Shown: piece after piece, positions 17,537 through 26,827 of the stretch
Numbering within the stretch: the first letter of the stretch is position 1
Layout: every line of letters starts with the position of its first letter
From: Bradyrhizobium sp. AT1
GTDB taxonomy: Bacteria; Pseudomonadota; Alphaproteobacteria; Rhizobiales; Xanthobacteraceae
NCBI RefSeq assembly: GCF_001590795.1
Contig: NZ_JXDL01000001.1
Coordinates: forward strand, 4,625,226 to 4,689,225
DNA: 64,000 bases
Direction: 5' to 3'
Position numbers and translations under genes: made by a program
Notes under the pieces: model-generated
Told to the model about the DNA's origin: nothing
What the model saw: only the letters and a program-made list of their open reading frames with translations
Database searches by the model: none

Positions 17537-18154
17537 ATGTCTGACCGAAGCACCCATTGGGACCATGTCTACGCCACCAAGGGCGAAGCCGAGGTCAGCT
17601 GGTACCAGGACAGCCCGGCGACCTCGCTTGAGATGATCCGCGCTGCCAATCCCAATCATGACGCGGCCATCATCGATATCGGCGGCGGAGCATCGAGACT
17701 GGTCGATGCGTTGCTGCAGGACGGATATCGCGACGTTGCAGTGCTGGATCTTTCTGCCAATGCGCTTGACGCGGCGAAGAAGCGGATCGGCGGAGCGGCT
17801 TCGATGGTCGACTGGATCGTTGCCGACGCCACGTCATGGCAGCCGACGAAGACCTATGACGTCTGGCACGACCGCGCCGCGTTTCACTTCCTGACAGATC
17901 CTCGCGACAGGGCCGCTTATGTCGAGCGCCTGCGGTCGGCGCTTGCAACTGACGGCCACGTCATCATTGCGACGTTTGCACCCGATGGTCCCGAGAAATG
18001 CAGCGGCCTGCCGGTGCAGCGCCATGACAGTGCCAGCCTTGCGGCGGAGCTCGGGCCGGAGTTCGCGCTGATCGAGACTCGCAGCGAGACGCATCATACG
18101 CCGTGGGACTCGACGCAGGCCTTTCAGTTCAGCCGGTTTCGGAGGAGCGGTTAA
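17537..18154 (+). CDS. Class I SAM-dependent methyltransferase
   Basis: 205 aa. THWDHVYATKGEAEVSWYQD at the N-terminus and motif I AIIDIGGGASRLVDALL identify the family of small methyltransferases often annotated as trans-aconitate- or thiopurine-like. Post-motif segment VADATSWQPTKTYDVWHDRA, then HFLTDPRDRAAYVERLRSAL. The C-terminus TPWDSTQAFQFSRFRR is conserved in this family. Substrate unknown. It converges on the aminotransferase gene (6 bp apart). Confidence 0.85.
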   Translation: MSDRSTHWDHVYATKGEAEVSWYQDSPATSLEMIRAANPNHDAAIIDIGGGASRLVDALLQDGYRDVAVLDLSANALDAAKKRIGGAASMVDWIVADATSWQPTKTYDVWHDRAAFHFLTDPRDRAAYVERLRSALATDGHVIIATFAPDGPEKCSGLPVQRHDSASLAAELGPEFALIETRSETHHTPWDSTQAFQFSRFRRSG

Positions 18155-18160
18155 CGTCTC

Positions 18161-19048
18161 TCAAGCGGCGAGCTTCATGTCGTGCGCAAAGTCCCAATAG
18201 AGCTTTCGCGCCTTGGCGTAGAATGGCCCCGGCTTCAGCTCGCGCTCGTCGATGCGGATCACCGGGGCGACCTTGGCGAAATTGCCGGTTGAGAAGATCT
18301 CGTCGGCGGCCAGGAAATCGGAATAGCGCAGCATCTTCTCGACCACGTTGACGCCGTCGCCGCGCAGCAGGCTGATGACGCGCTGGCGCGTGATGCCGTT
18401 GAGGAACGTGCCGTTGGGCACCGGCGTATAGACCACGCCGTCCCTCGCCATGAACACGTTGGAATTGCCGAACTCGGCGACATTGCCGAGCATGTCCAGC
18501 ATCAGCGCGTTCTGGAAGCCGCGCGAGGCAGCTTCCGCCAGCGCGCGCGAATTGTTCGGATAGAGACAGGCCGCCTTGGCTTCGACCGGCGCGCATTCGG
18601 CGGTAGGCCTGCGGAACGGCGACAGCGTGATGGCATTACCTACAGGCTTCGGCATCGGCGCCTCGTAGATGCACAGGCACCAATTCGTGGTCTCGGGGTC
18701 GAACAGCACGCCGCCGCCCAAGCCGTTCTGCGCCCAGTACATCGGACGGACGTAGAGCTCGGCATTGGCCGCGAAGCGCGCAATGCCCTCACGCGCCAGC
18801 GTCAGCCAAGTGCCGGTATCGACCACCGGCTTCAGGCCGAAATTGATCGCGGATTGGTTGGCGCGCGCGACGTGACGGTCGAGATCCGGCGCGACGCCCT
18901 CGAAGGCGCGGGCGCCGTCGAACACCACCGAGCCGAGCCAGGCCGCATGCGTGCGCGGGCCCATGATCGGCACGTTGCCGTCGTGCCATTTGCCCTCGAA
19001 GAAAGTCCAGCTCGGCGAATATTCGATCGGCTTCTTGATCTCGGCCAT
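18161..19048 (-). CDS. ilvE: Branched-chain amino acid aminotransferase (class IV)
   Basis: 295 aa. PLP-dependent transfer of amino groups to the oxo acids of valine, leucine and isoleucine. Fold-type IV features: VVFDGARAFEGVAPDL, the PLP-Lys region in VEAKAACLYPNNSRALAEA, and the cofactor-binding loop NVAEFGNSNVFMARDG. ATG at 19048 gives MAEIKKPIEYSPSWTFFEG; the open frame extends far upstream but without homology. Another class-IV enzyme such as D-amino-acid aminotransferase cannot be excluded by sequence inspection, but the N-terminal SWTFFEGKWHDG block favours a BCAT. Confidence 0.85.
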   Translation of the reverse strand: MAEIKKPIEYSPSWTFFEGKWHDGNVPIMGPRTHAAWLGSVVFDGARAFEGVAPDLDRHVARANQSAINFGLKPVVDTGTWLTLAREGIARFAANAELYVRPMYWAQNGLGGGVLFDPETTNWCLCIYEAPMPKPVGNAITLSPFRRPTAECAPVEAKAACLYPNNSRALAEAASRGFQNALMLDMLGNVAEFGNSNVFMARDGVVYTPVPNGTFLNGITRQRVISLLRGDGVNVVEKMLRYSDFLAADEIFSTGNFAKVAPVIRIDERELKPGPFYAKARKLYWDFAHDMKLAA

Positions 19049-19165
19049 ATCAGGCCTCCCATGGGCGTGATGCCGCATTATAGCGCCACTATGGGTCGGA
19101 ACTTCTAAATGATTCCCTGCGGGGAGCTGCTGAGTTACCCTCCCACAAGGGGAGAAGGAAGTGCC

Positions 19166-20101
19166 ATGCCACTCGATCCGCTCGCAAAGCGCTTGTTGAC
19201 CATGATGGCTGCGGCCGTGCCGCAGGGGAGAAGCCGGCCGAGCGTGGAGGCGCGGCGCCAATCGCTGGCCAAGCTGATGCAATTCGTGCGCGCTGAGGCG
19301 CCCGACGTGACGACGCGCGACGGCATGCTGCCCGGCCGCGCCGGCGAGCTGCCCTATCGGCTCTACACGCCTGCAAGCGCCGGCGAGCGCGCGCCCGGTT
19401 TCGTGTTCTTTCATGGCGGCGGCCTCGTCGCCGGCAGCATCGCCACGCATGATCGCATCGCGGCGGCGCTGGCGCATGCCACCGGTTGCCGTCTCGTCTC
19501 GGTCGACTACCGGCTCGCACCGGAGCACCCATTTCCGGCCGCGGTCGAGGACGCCGTCGCCGCCACCGAATGGGTTGCGCGCGAAGCCGCCTCGCTCGGC
19601 ATCGACGCCGAGCGTCTCGTCGTCGGCGGCGATTCCGCCGGTGCGACGCTCGCTGCGATCGTGTGCCAGGAGGCCGCGCAGACCGCCGGCCTCGCCATCG
19701 CCGCGCAATGCCTGATCTGCCCGGTGCTGGATTTCGAGGAGACCTCGCCGTCGCGGGATGAATTCGCCAAGGGCCATCTGATCGATCGCGTCACGATCGA
19801 GGCCGATCTGTCCGACTATCTGCCTGAGGGCATCGCCACCGCCGACCCCCGCGTCTCTCCCTTGCGCGCAACACGGCTGGCCGGCCTGCCGACCGCGATC
19901 ATCCACACGGCCGAGTACGACCCGATGCGCGATGAGGGCAATGCCTATGCGCGCAAGCTGCTCACTGCCGGCGTCGCCGTCGAGCATGTCTGCCACGACG
20001 GCATGGTTCACAATTTCCACGCCATGGGCGCGATCCTGCCGCAGGCCCAGCTGGTGCTGTCGCAGATCGGCGAGCAGGTGCGGCGCGCGGTGGAGAGATA
20101 G
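19166..20101 (+). CDS. Alpha/beta hydrolase, hormone-sensitive-lipase family
   Basis: 311 aa. The HGGGLVAGS oxyanion-hole motif (about residue 87) and the nucleophile GDSAGATLAA (about 156) define HSL-type (family IV) esterases; acid and His are in HTAEYDPMRDEG and HDGMVHNFHAMG. It likely hydrolyses short-chain esters. ATG at 19166 follows GGAGAAGGAA, which is itself the tail of a dispersed CTCCCACAAGGGGAG repeat, so the ribosome-binding site is borrowed from a repeat. Ends 6 bp before a convergent small gene. Confidence 0.88.
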   Translation: MPLDPLAKRLLTMMAAAVPQGRSRPSVEARRQSLAKLMQFVRAEAPDVTTRDGMLPGRAGELPYRLYTPASAGERAPGFVFFHGGGLVAGSIATHDRIAAALAHATGCRLVSVDYRLAPEHPFPAAVEDAVAATEWVAREAASLGIDAERLVVGGDSAGATLAAIVCQEAAQTAGLAIAAQCLICPVLDFEETSPSRDEFAKGHLIDRVTIEADLSDYLPEGIATADPRVSPLRATRLAGLPTAIIHTAEYDPMRDEGNAYARKLLTAGVAVEHVCHDGMVHNFHAMGAILPQAQLVLSQIGEQVRRAVER

Positions 20102-20107
20102 CGCGGA

Positions 20108-20353
20108 TCACGCGCGCGCGTCGAGCACGGCCCGGGCGGCCGTCACATAATCGGGCCAATGCACGTCCGCATAACGCTCCGCCTGGCGGGCGCAGGTGAC
20201 GTCGGGCGCATGCGCCGCCGCGATCATGCGTGCGAACCGCTCCTCGGCCACCGTCGTGTCATCGGACACTGGCGCCGGCGCAGCCGCCACGACGGTCGGA
20301 GCGACGGCGAGCCCTGCCAGGCCAGTGAGCAGGATGCGGCGTGACGTGTTCAT
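20108..20353 (-). CDS. Small exported protein
   Basis: 81 aa. MNTSRRILLTGLAGLAVAPTV carries a double-Arg followed by a hydrophobic core and AAAPAP, so it is a Sec or Tat signal peptide. Mature part about 55 residues with a single Cys in APDVTCARQAERYADVHW. Family not recognised. Convergent with the esterase gene. Confidence 0.65.
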   Translation of the reverse strand: MNTSRRILLTGLAGLAVAPTVVAAAPAPVSDDTTVAEERFARMIAAAHAPDVTCARQAERYADVHWPDYVTAARAVLDARA

Positions 20354-20567
20354 GACTGTCGTCCTTCAATTGTCCGGCCCGCACTCCGGCCGGCGAGTGT
20401 GTCGTGCGATCACGGCAGGGTAACCGCGCGCATCCGTGCAGTCCATCGCTTGCGGATAGCGCTTGACCATCGGAACGATCACGTTCCATCTAACGCCCGC
20501 TGCGTCATCAAATCGCCACGCGTCGGATTGTCACGTGCTCCCTCCCACCCCATTGCACCTTCAGGCT

Positions 20568-21440
20568 ATGCGTGCCGCCGCGATGGGACTGCTGTGTCTG
20601 ACGATGTCGGCGGCGGCCGCCCTCGCTGCCGATGAGGAGGATGGCGCCCCCGCAAAGCCTGATGTCCCCAACATCTATCTCGACCTGCGCACGATCTATG
20701 CGACGATTCCCGCGGGCACGCTGGGGCTCGGTTTCGGCAACACTTCGCTGTCGGCGGCGTTCGAAGCCCTGGCGGTGCGCAGGGGCGCAACGCAGCCGAA
20801 CGGCCTGCCGGCGGCAAAATCGATAGCGGTGGATCTGCCGCTGACCGTCGACGTCAGCGATCGTGTCTCGCTCTATGGCGGCGTGTCGGGCTCGACGACC
20901 GACGCCGGCGGCGGCTGGTCGACATTCGACATCACGAGCTGGAATATTGGCGTGCAGGCCGACCTCTACCAGCAAAATGGCGGAACGATCCCGACCATCA
21001 CGCTGCAATCGACCCTGACGCAGTCGGTGCCGAACGATCAGGGCATGACGAATTCGTTCAACAACATCCTGGAATTCGACTACGCGCTGGACGAAGACGA
21101 GACGCGGGGCTGGCTTGCCGGCGTGCAATACACGACCACCGCCATCGCCAGTCCGTTCGCCAGCATCCGGCCCAACACGATCCTCTATGCCGGCGGCTAT
21201 TACCAATGGCCGAGCAACTGGAAGTTCACCGGACGGCTCGGCATGCAGTCGTTCGGCGGCGCGCAGTTCGCTGGCCGGACGCTGGCGGAGCCGTTCACCC
21301 AGCCGATCCTGCGGCTCGACCTCGATCGCATGGACGACAACGACAACCGCCTGTTCGGCATCACGGCGCAGATCGCCTGGATGCCGAAGCCGTCATATCA
21401 GGTGACGTTGCGAACGCCGCTCTACGCCGTGCGCAACTGA
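20568..21440 (+). CDS. Exported, probably outer-membrane beta-barrel protein
   Basis: 290 aa. Signal peptide MRAAAMGLLCLTMSAAAALA, then mostly alternating hydrophobic/polar strands (for example RVSLYGGVSGSTTDAGG, WNIGVQADLYQQNGG, NTILYAGGYYQWPSNWKF) as expected for a beta barrel. Ends in YQVTLRTPLYAVRN, not a canonical terminal Phe. ATG at 20568 is chosen because it opens the signal peptide; the frame extends 35 codons further up without features. Function unknown. Confidence 0.65.
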   Translation: MRAAAMGLLCLTMSAAAALAADEEDGAPAKPDVPNIYLDLRTIYATIPAGTLGLGFGNTSLSAAFEALAVRRGATQPNGLPAAKSIAVDLPLTVDVSDRVSLYGGVSGSTTDAGGGWSTFDITSWNIGVQADLYQQNGGTIPTITLQSTLTQSVPNDQGMTNSFNNILEFDYALDEDETRGWLAGVQYTTTAIASPFASIRPNTILYAGGYYQWPSNWKFTGRLGMQSFGGAQFAGRTLAEPFTQPILRLDLDRMDDNDNRLFGITAQIAWMPKPSYQVTLRTPLYAVRN

Positions 21441-21672
21441 CCACGATCATGGTGGATGTCAGGTAAACAAATATCCGGCTTAAAGAGCACGGGACGACGG
21501 GCGGCGGCCCTCTCGTGTTGATCATGAAGGTCTTTTCACCTTGCAGCCGTCCCGCCTCGCGGCTTCCGACGAATCAACCGCTTGTTAATCCACTTCGCGA
21601 GATCGCTCACCACGTTACCTCCCGGCAAGATGCTTGCGGGAGACTTGACCGGTTTCGCGTGGGAGGTTGGAA

Positions 21673-23256
21673 ATGTCCCGTCTGGTATCGGAGCGAACGT
21701 TCCTGGCCGGCAAGATCATCTTCAATTTCGGGCAATCGACCATCGATTGCGTCGTTCGCCGGATGTCCGAGGATGGCGCGACGCTGGAGATCCAAAGCAG
21801 CGTCGGCGTGCCCGACCAGTTCCAGCTCAAGCTCGCAAGCCAGGATGTCCGCTCCTGTCGCGTTCTCTGGCGGTCCGATCGCCAGATCGGCGTCACGCTC
21901 GGAACGGATGAGCATGCCACCCCCGGAATCGACAACGCGAAGGAGCGCAGCGCTGACTCGCTGATGCGCAGCCAGATGCTGGCGCTGCGCGCCGCGCTGG
22001 ATTTCGTTCCGCTCGGCATCGTGCTGCTGGATGCAAATCTCCGCGCGAAGCTGATCAACCGCGCGTTCCGGCAGATGTGGCAATTGCCGGATGAAGTCGC
22101 CAACAGCAATCCGTCATTCGTGACGCTGATGCATCACGGCCGCGATACGGTTGCCTACGAAATTCCACAGGCCGAGCTGGACGCCTATGTCGCCGAGCGA
22201 GTCCGTCACGTCCAGGCGGGTGACGCGTCGCCGCTCGATCTGCGCCGCAGTAGCGGCGACGTCGTTCGCATGCAATGCACGCCGCTGCCCGACGGCGGGC
22301 GCATGCTGACCTATACGCCCGTCACCGATATCGTGCGCTACTCCGACGAGCTCAAATTGCTGCGCGACGCACTCGAGAACGTCGAGGACGGCGTGCTGCT
22401 GCTGGATCGCGATCTCAACGCCAGCTTCATGAACCGACGGATGCGGCGGTTCTGGGAGGTGAGCGAGCAGGAGGCAGCGAGCCGACCGACCTATGCATCG
22501 CTGGTGACGCGGGCCCACCGCGCGAGCGCGCCGGATCTTCCTGCAAATGAATTGGCGAGATTTCCGGCGAGGCGGGTCGCGGAGGTCAAGGCCGGCGATC
22601 ATGTGCGCGACCTGCAGACGCCGGATGGACGGCGCATCAGGACACATTGCACCACGATGTCGAACGGCGGCCGCATGCTGACCTATGTCGACATCACCGA
22701 CCTGACGCAAAAAGCCGCAATGCTGGAGACGCTCGCGACCACCGATCCGCTCACCGGTCTCTACAATCGCCGCCATTTTCTCGAGTCCCTCGATGCCGAA
22801 TGGAGCCGGTTCCAGCGCTATTATCGCTCCGTCTCGGTGCTGATGCTCGACATCGACCATTTCAAGTCGGTCAACGATCGCTACGGCCATGCCGTCGGTG
22901 ACGCCGCGATCAGGGCGGTTGCCGCCGCCTGCCTCGACGGCAAGCGCAAATCGGACATCGTCGGCCGCCTCGGCGGCGAGGAGTTCGCCGTTCTCCTGCC
23001 CGAGACCAGCCTGTCGCGCGCGAGGACCGTCGCCGATCGCATCCGCAAGCGCGTGATGAGCGCGCAGATCGTCGCCGGCAAAATTCAGTTCGGCGTGACC
23101 GTGAGCATCGGCATCGCGGAGGCCGCCGTCAGCATGTCCGGCATCGACGCACTGATGAGCGCGGCCGATCAGGCGCTCTACCAGGCCAAGGCCGAGGGCC
23201 GTAATCGCTGCATCGCCTTTGTGCCGCCGGCGCCTTTGAACAAGGCGGCGGAGTGA
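21673..23256 (+). CDS. Diguanylate cyclase with PilZ-like and two PAS domains
   Basis: 527 aa, no membrane segments. An N-terminal PilZ-like region (about 1-80; REMSEDGATLE-type motif in place of the DxSxxG consensus, so possibly degenerate), two PAS-7-type sensor repeats (about 95-210 and 220-340, each starting with a DFVPLGIVLLDANLRAKL or ENVEDGVLLLDRDLNASF block), and a GGDEF domain (about 360-520). The active site GGEEF is at 434-438, and the inhibitory RxxD motif (R425-K-S-D428) lies five residues upstream, so the enzyme should make c-di-GMP and be product-inhibited. ATG at 21673 follows GGGAGG. Converges on the next gene by 1 bp. Confidence 0.9.
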   Translation: MSRLVSERTFLAGKIIFNFGQSTIDCVVRRMSEDGATLEIQSSVGVPDQFQLKLASQDVRSCRVLWRSDRQIGVTLGTDEHATPGIDNAKERSADSLMRSQMLALRAALDFVPLGIVLLDANLRAKLINRAFRQMWQLPDEVANSNPSFVTLMHHGRDTVAYEIPQAELDAYVAERVRHVQAGDASPLDLRRSSGDVVRMQCTPLPDGGRMLTYTPVTDIVRYSDELKLLRDALENVEDGVLLLDRDLNASFMNRRMRRFWEVSEQEAASRPTYASLVTRAHRASAPDLPANELARFPARRVAEVKAGDHVRDLQTPDGRRIRTHCTTMSNGGRMLTYVDITDLTQKAAMLETLATTDPLTGLYNRRHFLESLDAEWSRFQRYYRSVSVLMLDIDHFKSVNDRYGHAVGDAAIRAVAAACLDGKRKSDIVGRLGGEEFAVLLPETSLSRARTVADRIRKRVMSAQIVAGKIQFGVTVSIGIAEAAVSMSGIDALMSAADQALYQAKAEGRNRCIAFVPPAPLNKAAE

Positions 23257-23257
23257 T

Positions 23258-23818
23258 CTACTCCGGCACCGGCACGTCGAACGTGTTGAGCGTGACCGAG
23301 ACCATGCAGTAGACGCCGACCAGATAGGACAGCTCGGCGGCGCCGTGCTCGCCGAACTCCTTCACCGCGGCGCGCCAGGTCAATTCCGGCAGCACGCCGC
23401 CACTGACCAGCGCTGAGGCGACGTCGTAGGCGACGCCCTCCTGCCTGGTGAGATCCGCCGGCCGCTGTCCGGCGACGATGGTCGCGAGCTTGTCATCGGA
23501 CAGGCCGCGCTGCTCGGCGACCAATACATGGGCATAGAGCTCGTAGCCGGAGCGGAAATGCGAGCCGGTGACGAGAATCGCGACCTCTCGCACCGGACCA
23601 GGCAGCAGCGGGTTCGACGCGATCGCCTTCACCAGCTCCCACACCGGCTTGCCGAAACGCGGCTCGCGGATCCAGGGATTCCAGGGCCCGAGCAGCGCGC
23701 CGTCCTCGCGCATATTCACGAAGCCCTTGAAATGGTCCGTGATGCCGGCTCGCATGTCGTCATGGAGCGGCTTCTGTTCGGCGGTCAGATCCTTGGGATC
23801 GAGAATGGGAAGGCGCAC
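23258..23818 (-). CDS. Carboxymuconolactone decarboxylase-family protein
   Basis: 186 aa from a GTG at 23818 (VRLPILDPKDLTAEQKPLHD), preceded by GAGGAG. The central PVREVAILVTGSHFRSGYELYAH segment, with H at the position of the CMD/AhpD CxxC-H region but no CxxC pair, marks the 4-carboxymuconolactone decarboxylase fold without the peroxidase cysteines. Such proteins are often annotated only by fold. Substrate unknown. Lies 106 bp downstream of a cysteine-synthase-like gene on the same strand. Confidence 0.8.
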   Translation of the reverse strand: MRLPILDPKDLTAEQKPLHDDMRAGITDHFKGFVNMREDGALLGPWNPWIREPRFGKPVWELVKAIASNPLLPGPVREVAILVTGSHFRSGYELYAHVLVAEQRGLSDDKLATIVAGQRPADLTRQEGVAYDVASALVSGGVLPELTWRAAVKEFGEHGAAELSYLVGVYCMVSVTLNTFDVPVPE

Positions 23819-23924
23819 GGCGAAGATCTCCTCGTTGAGACGGCGAGGCTTGCCCGCATGCGCACGCAACGCAAGTGAAGTTGCCGTGACCTCGCACGGC
23901 GGTCGGGCGTTCTGACAAATTCGA

Positions 23925-25094
23925 CTATGTCGTCTCGGGGCTTCGTACGCTCTGGGGATTTGCGACATCGTCGGCGGCGAGCGCGAGCGGCTCGCCGGTC
24001 GCGAGGAATGACGTCAGCGCGGCTTCGAAAGGCGCCGGATCGAGGCCCCGCCCCTTCAGCCATTCGGGCTCGTAATAAGTCTGCCGGTAGCGTTCCCCAG
24101 AATCGCAGATCAGCGTCACCAGCGATCCCGCGATGTTTGCCTGGCGCATCTCCGAGGCGAGCCGGCATAATGCGAGGAAATTGGTGCCGGTGGAGCCGCC
24201 TACCGGACGACGCAGCCGGCGCGACAACACGTTCATCGCCGCGATCGTCGCCGCATCCGGGATCTTCATCATGCGGTCGACCACATCGGGCACGAAGGAC
24301 GGCTCGCAGCGTGGCCGGCCGACACCCTCGATCAGCGACGGGCGGTCGCAGACATGCGAACGGTCCTGCGAGCGGAAACAATCGAAGAAGGCGGAATGCT
24401 CGACATCGGCGACGCAGAGCCGCGTCGGATATTGCCGATAGCGCAGGTACCGCCCGATCGTGGCCGAGGTGCCGCCGGTGCCCGCGCCCATCACGATCCA
24501 GTCGGGCAGCGGGCACCGCTCGCCCTGCAACTGCGTGAAGATCGATTCGGCGATGTTGTTGTTGCCGCGCCAGTCCGTCGCGCGTTCAGCGAAGGTGAAC
24601 TGGTCCATGTAGTGACCGTTCAGGCGCGCGGCGAGCGCGGCCGCTTCCGCATAGAGCGCGCGGCCGTCGTCGATCAGATGGCAATTGCCGCCATAATGCT
24701 CGATCGCTGCAATCTTCTCCGACGAGGTCGTGCGCGGCATCACGGCATAGAATGGCACGCCGATCATCTCCGCGAAATAGGCCTCCGACACCGCCGTCGA
24801 TCCCGACGACGCCTCGACCACGGGCGTGCCTTTGCGGATGTGGCCGTTGCAAAGCGCGTAGAGAAACAAGGAGCGCGCCAGGCGATGCTTCAGGCTGCCG
24901 GTCGGATGGGTTGACTCATCCTTCAGGTAGATGTCGATGCCTGACAGCGCCGGCACGATCAGCCGGATCAGATGCGTGTCCGCGGTGCGGCACTGGTCGG
25001 CCTCGATCGCGGCGACGGCCTCGTCGACCCAGCCGCGCCGATAGGCCGGCACGACCGGATTGGAATGGCGGAAGGCAGGCGACTCGATCGGCAT
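23925..25094 (-). CDS. PLP-dependent cysteine synthase-family enzyme
   Basis: 389 aa from ATG at 25094 (an upstream start at 25133 is possible). Fold-type II PLP enzyme: Schiff-base Lys in KDESTHPTGSLKHRLARSL, VVEASSGSTAVSEAYFAEM, and MGAGTGGTSATIGRYLRYR that binds the cofactor phosphate. The TIVEGVGRP-like segment reads SLIEGVGRPRCEPSF. It resembles the cysteine synthase/cystathionine beta-synthase family, particularly the group annotated as L-cysteine desulfhydrase (Cds1-like) because it is longer than CysK and has extra insertions. Exact reaction uncertain. Confidence 0.8.
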   Translation of the reverse strand: MPIESPAFRHSNPVVPAYRRGWVDEAVAAIEADQCRTADTHLIRLIVPALSGIDIYLKDESTHPTGSLKHRLARSLFLYALCNGHIRKGTPVVEASSGSTAVSEAYFAEMIGVPFYAVMPRTTSSEKIAAIEHYGGNCHLIDDGRALYAEAAALAARLNGHYMDQFTFAERATDWRGNNNIAESIFTQLQGERCPLPDWIVMGAGTGGTSATIGRYLRYRQYPTRLCVADVEHSAFFDCFRSQDRSHVCDRPSLIEGVGRPRCEPSFVPDVVDRMMKIPDAATIAAMNVLSRRLRRPVGGSTGTNFLALCRLASEMRQANIAGSLVTLICDSGERYRQTYYEPEWLKGRGLDPAPFEAALTSFLATGEPLALAADDVANPQSVRSPETT

Positions 25095-25154
25095 GACCAG
25101 TGATTCCCAAAACAACAAATGTCCATCTACCACGGGCCGCTTGCGCGAACGTGT

Positions 25155-25619
25155 TCAAAACTCCAGCGGCGCGTTGTCGACGACTTCCTTCATCACGAAG
25201 AAGGTGCGGGTCTGCCGCACACCGGGCAGCGCGATAAGCTGCTCGCCGTGGATACGGTTGAAATCCTCCATGTCGCCGACGCGGATCTTCAGGAAATAGT
25301 CGAAGTCGCCGGCGACGAGGTGGCAGTCGAGCACGAATTTCAGCCGGGCGATCGCCTGCTCGAAGATGGCAAAGCTCTCCGGCGTCGAGCGGTCGAGCAC
25401 GACGCCGACCATCACCAGCGTGCCCTTGGCCACTTTCTTGGGGGCGATCATGGCGCGGACGGCAGCGATGAAGCCGTCCTCGAACAGGCGCTGGGTGCGG
25501 CGATGGCAGGTGGCGGGGCTGATGGCGACGGTTTCGGCCAGCTCGGCATTGCTCAGCCGACCGTTATTTTGCAGCAATCTCAAGATCTTAAGGTCAGTGC
25601 GGTCAAGCCGGGCGGTCAT
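25155..25619 (-). CDS. acdR: Lrp/AsnC-family regulator, probable AcdR
   Basis: 154 aa from ATG at 25619 (MTARLDRTDLKILRLLQNNG). HTH AsnC-type N-terminus (AELAETVAISPATCHRRTQRL) and C-terminal RAM/AsnC ligand-binding domain (LVMVGVVLDR, HLVAGDFDYFLKIRVGD). It is divergent from acdS with 159 bp between starts. In several Proteobacteria an Lrp-type AcdR in this exact position activates ACC deaminase, so the name rests on context plus family. A longer open frame (to 25676) adds 19 residues without homology. Confidence 0.85.
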   Translation of the reverse strand: MTARLDRTDLKILRLLQNNGRLSNAELAETVAISPATCHRRTQRLFEDGFIAAVRAMIAPKKVAKGTLVMVGVVLDRSTPESFAIFEQAIARLKFVLDCHLVAGDFDYFLKIRVGDMEDFNRIHGEQLIALPGVRQTRTFFVMKEVVDNAPLEF

Positions 25620-25670
25620 GAAAGAAGCTTCCGTAGCAGGCCAATATTTCGGAAGAATTCTTATCCTATG

Positions 25671-25708
25671 GCGCAATTAGCGCAAGAAGTTGCGCAATAT
25701 GAGCGCAA
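25671..25708. promoter_or_regulatory. Repeated GCGCAA elements in the acdR-acdS promoter region
   Basis: Four GCGCAA hexamers at 25671, 25680, 25692 and 25703 (spacing 9, 12 and 11 bp, roughly one helical turn) in the divergent promoter, around 70-108 bp before the acdS start. Spacing in phase with the helix is what an Lrp-family octamer would use. AT-rich segments TTAGCG and CAATATGAGCGCAATATT flank them. Confidence 0.5.
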
Positions 25709-25778
25709 TATTCGAGAGCACCTTTTGCTTGGGCGATGCTAAGGCAACCACCGAGATCAACGCCAATCGGGATGACCC

Positions 25779-26795
25779 ATGAAGCTCGACAAATTTCCGC
25801 GCTACAAGCTGACCTTCGGCCCGACGCCCATCGAGAAGCTGGAGCGGCTGTCGAAGCATCTCGGCGGCCAAGTCGAGATCTATGCCAAGCGCGAGGACTG
25901 CAATTCCGGCCTCGCCTATGGCGGTAACAAGCTGCGCAAGCTCGAATACATCATCCCCGACGCGATCGCCTCCAACGCCGACACGCTGGTCTCGATCGGC
26001 GGCGTGCAGTCGAACCACACCCGTATGATCGCCGCAGTTGCGGCCAAGATCGGCATGAAGTGCCGCCTGGTGCAAGAAGCCTGGGTGCCGCACGAGGATG
26101 CCGTCTATGACCGCGTCGGCAACATCATGCTGTCGCGCATCATGGGCGCCGACGTGCGCCTGGTCGACGACGGTTTCGACATCGGCATCCGCAAGAGCTG
26201 GGAGCAGGCGATCGACGAAGTGAAGGCGGCGGGCGGCAAGCCTTACGCCATTCCCGCCGGCGCTTCCGTGCACAAGTTCGGCGGTCTCGGCTATGTCGGC
26301 TTCGCCGAGGAGGTGCGCCAGCAGGAAGCCGAGCTCGGCTTCAAGTTCGACTACATCATCGTCTGCACCGTGACCGGCTCCACCCATGCCGGCATGTTGG
26401 TCGGCTTTGCAGCGGATGGCCGCGCCCGCAAAGTGATCGGCATCGATGCCTCGTTCACGCCCGCGCAGACCAAGGCGCAGGTGCTCGAGATCGCGCGGAA
26501 CACCGCTGAGCTCGTCGAGCTCGGCAAGGAGCTGGTCGCCGATGACGTCGTGCTGATCGAGGACTACGCCTATCCCGCCTATGGCGTGCCGTCGGAAGAG
26601 ACCAAGGAGGCGATCCGCCTCAGCGCACGCCTCGAAGGCATGATCACCGACCCCGTCTACGAGGGCAAGTCGATGCAGGGCCTGATCGACCTCGTGCAGA
26701 AGAACCATTTCGAGAAGGGCGCGAAGATCCTGTACGCCCATCTCGGCGGCGCCCCGGCGCTGAACGGATATGCCTACGCGTTCCGGAACGGGTGA
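25779..26795 (+). CDS. acdS: 1-Aminocyclopropane-1-carboxylate deaminase
   Basis: 338 aa, exact family length. Cleaves ACC, the plant ethylene precursor, to 2-oxobutyrate and ammonia; in rhizobia it lowers plant ethylene and favours nodulation. PLP-Lys region KREDCNSGLAYGGNKLRKLEY, SIGGVQSNHTRMIAAVAAK, and CTVTGSTHAGMLVGFA. The family overlaps with D-cysteine desulfhydrase, but the length, QSNHTRMIAAVAAKIGMKC block and the divergent Lrp regulator point to AcdS. ATG at 25779 is preceded by GGGATGACC. Confidence 0.93.
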   Translation: MKLDKFPRYKLTFGPTPIEKLERLSKHLGGQVEIYAKREDCNSGLAYGGNKLRKLEYIIPDAIASNADTLVSIGGVQSNHTRMIAAVAAKIGMKCRLVQEAWVPHEDAVYDRVGNIMLSRIMGADVRLVDDGFDIGIRKSWEQAIDEVKAAGGKPYAIPAGASVHKFGGLGYVGFAEEVRQQEAELGFKFDYIIVCTVTGSTHAGMLVGFAADGRARKVIGIDASFTPAQTKAQVLEIARNTAELVELGKELVADDVVLIEDYAYPAYGVPSEETKEAIRLSARLEGMITDPVYEGKSMQGLIDLVQKNHFEKGAKILYAHLGGAPALNGYAYAFRNG

Positions 26796-26827
26796 GTGAA
26801 GGCGTAGCTTTCGCGCATCATACACCG

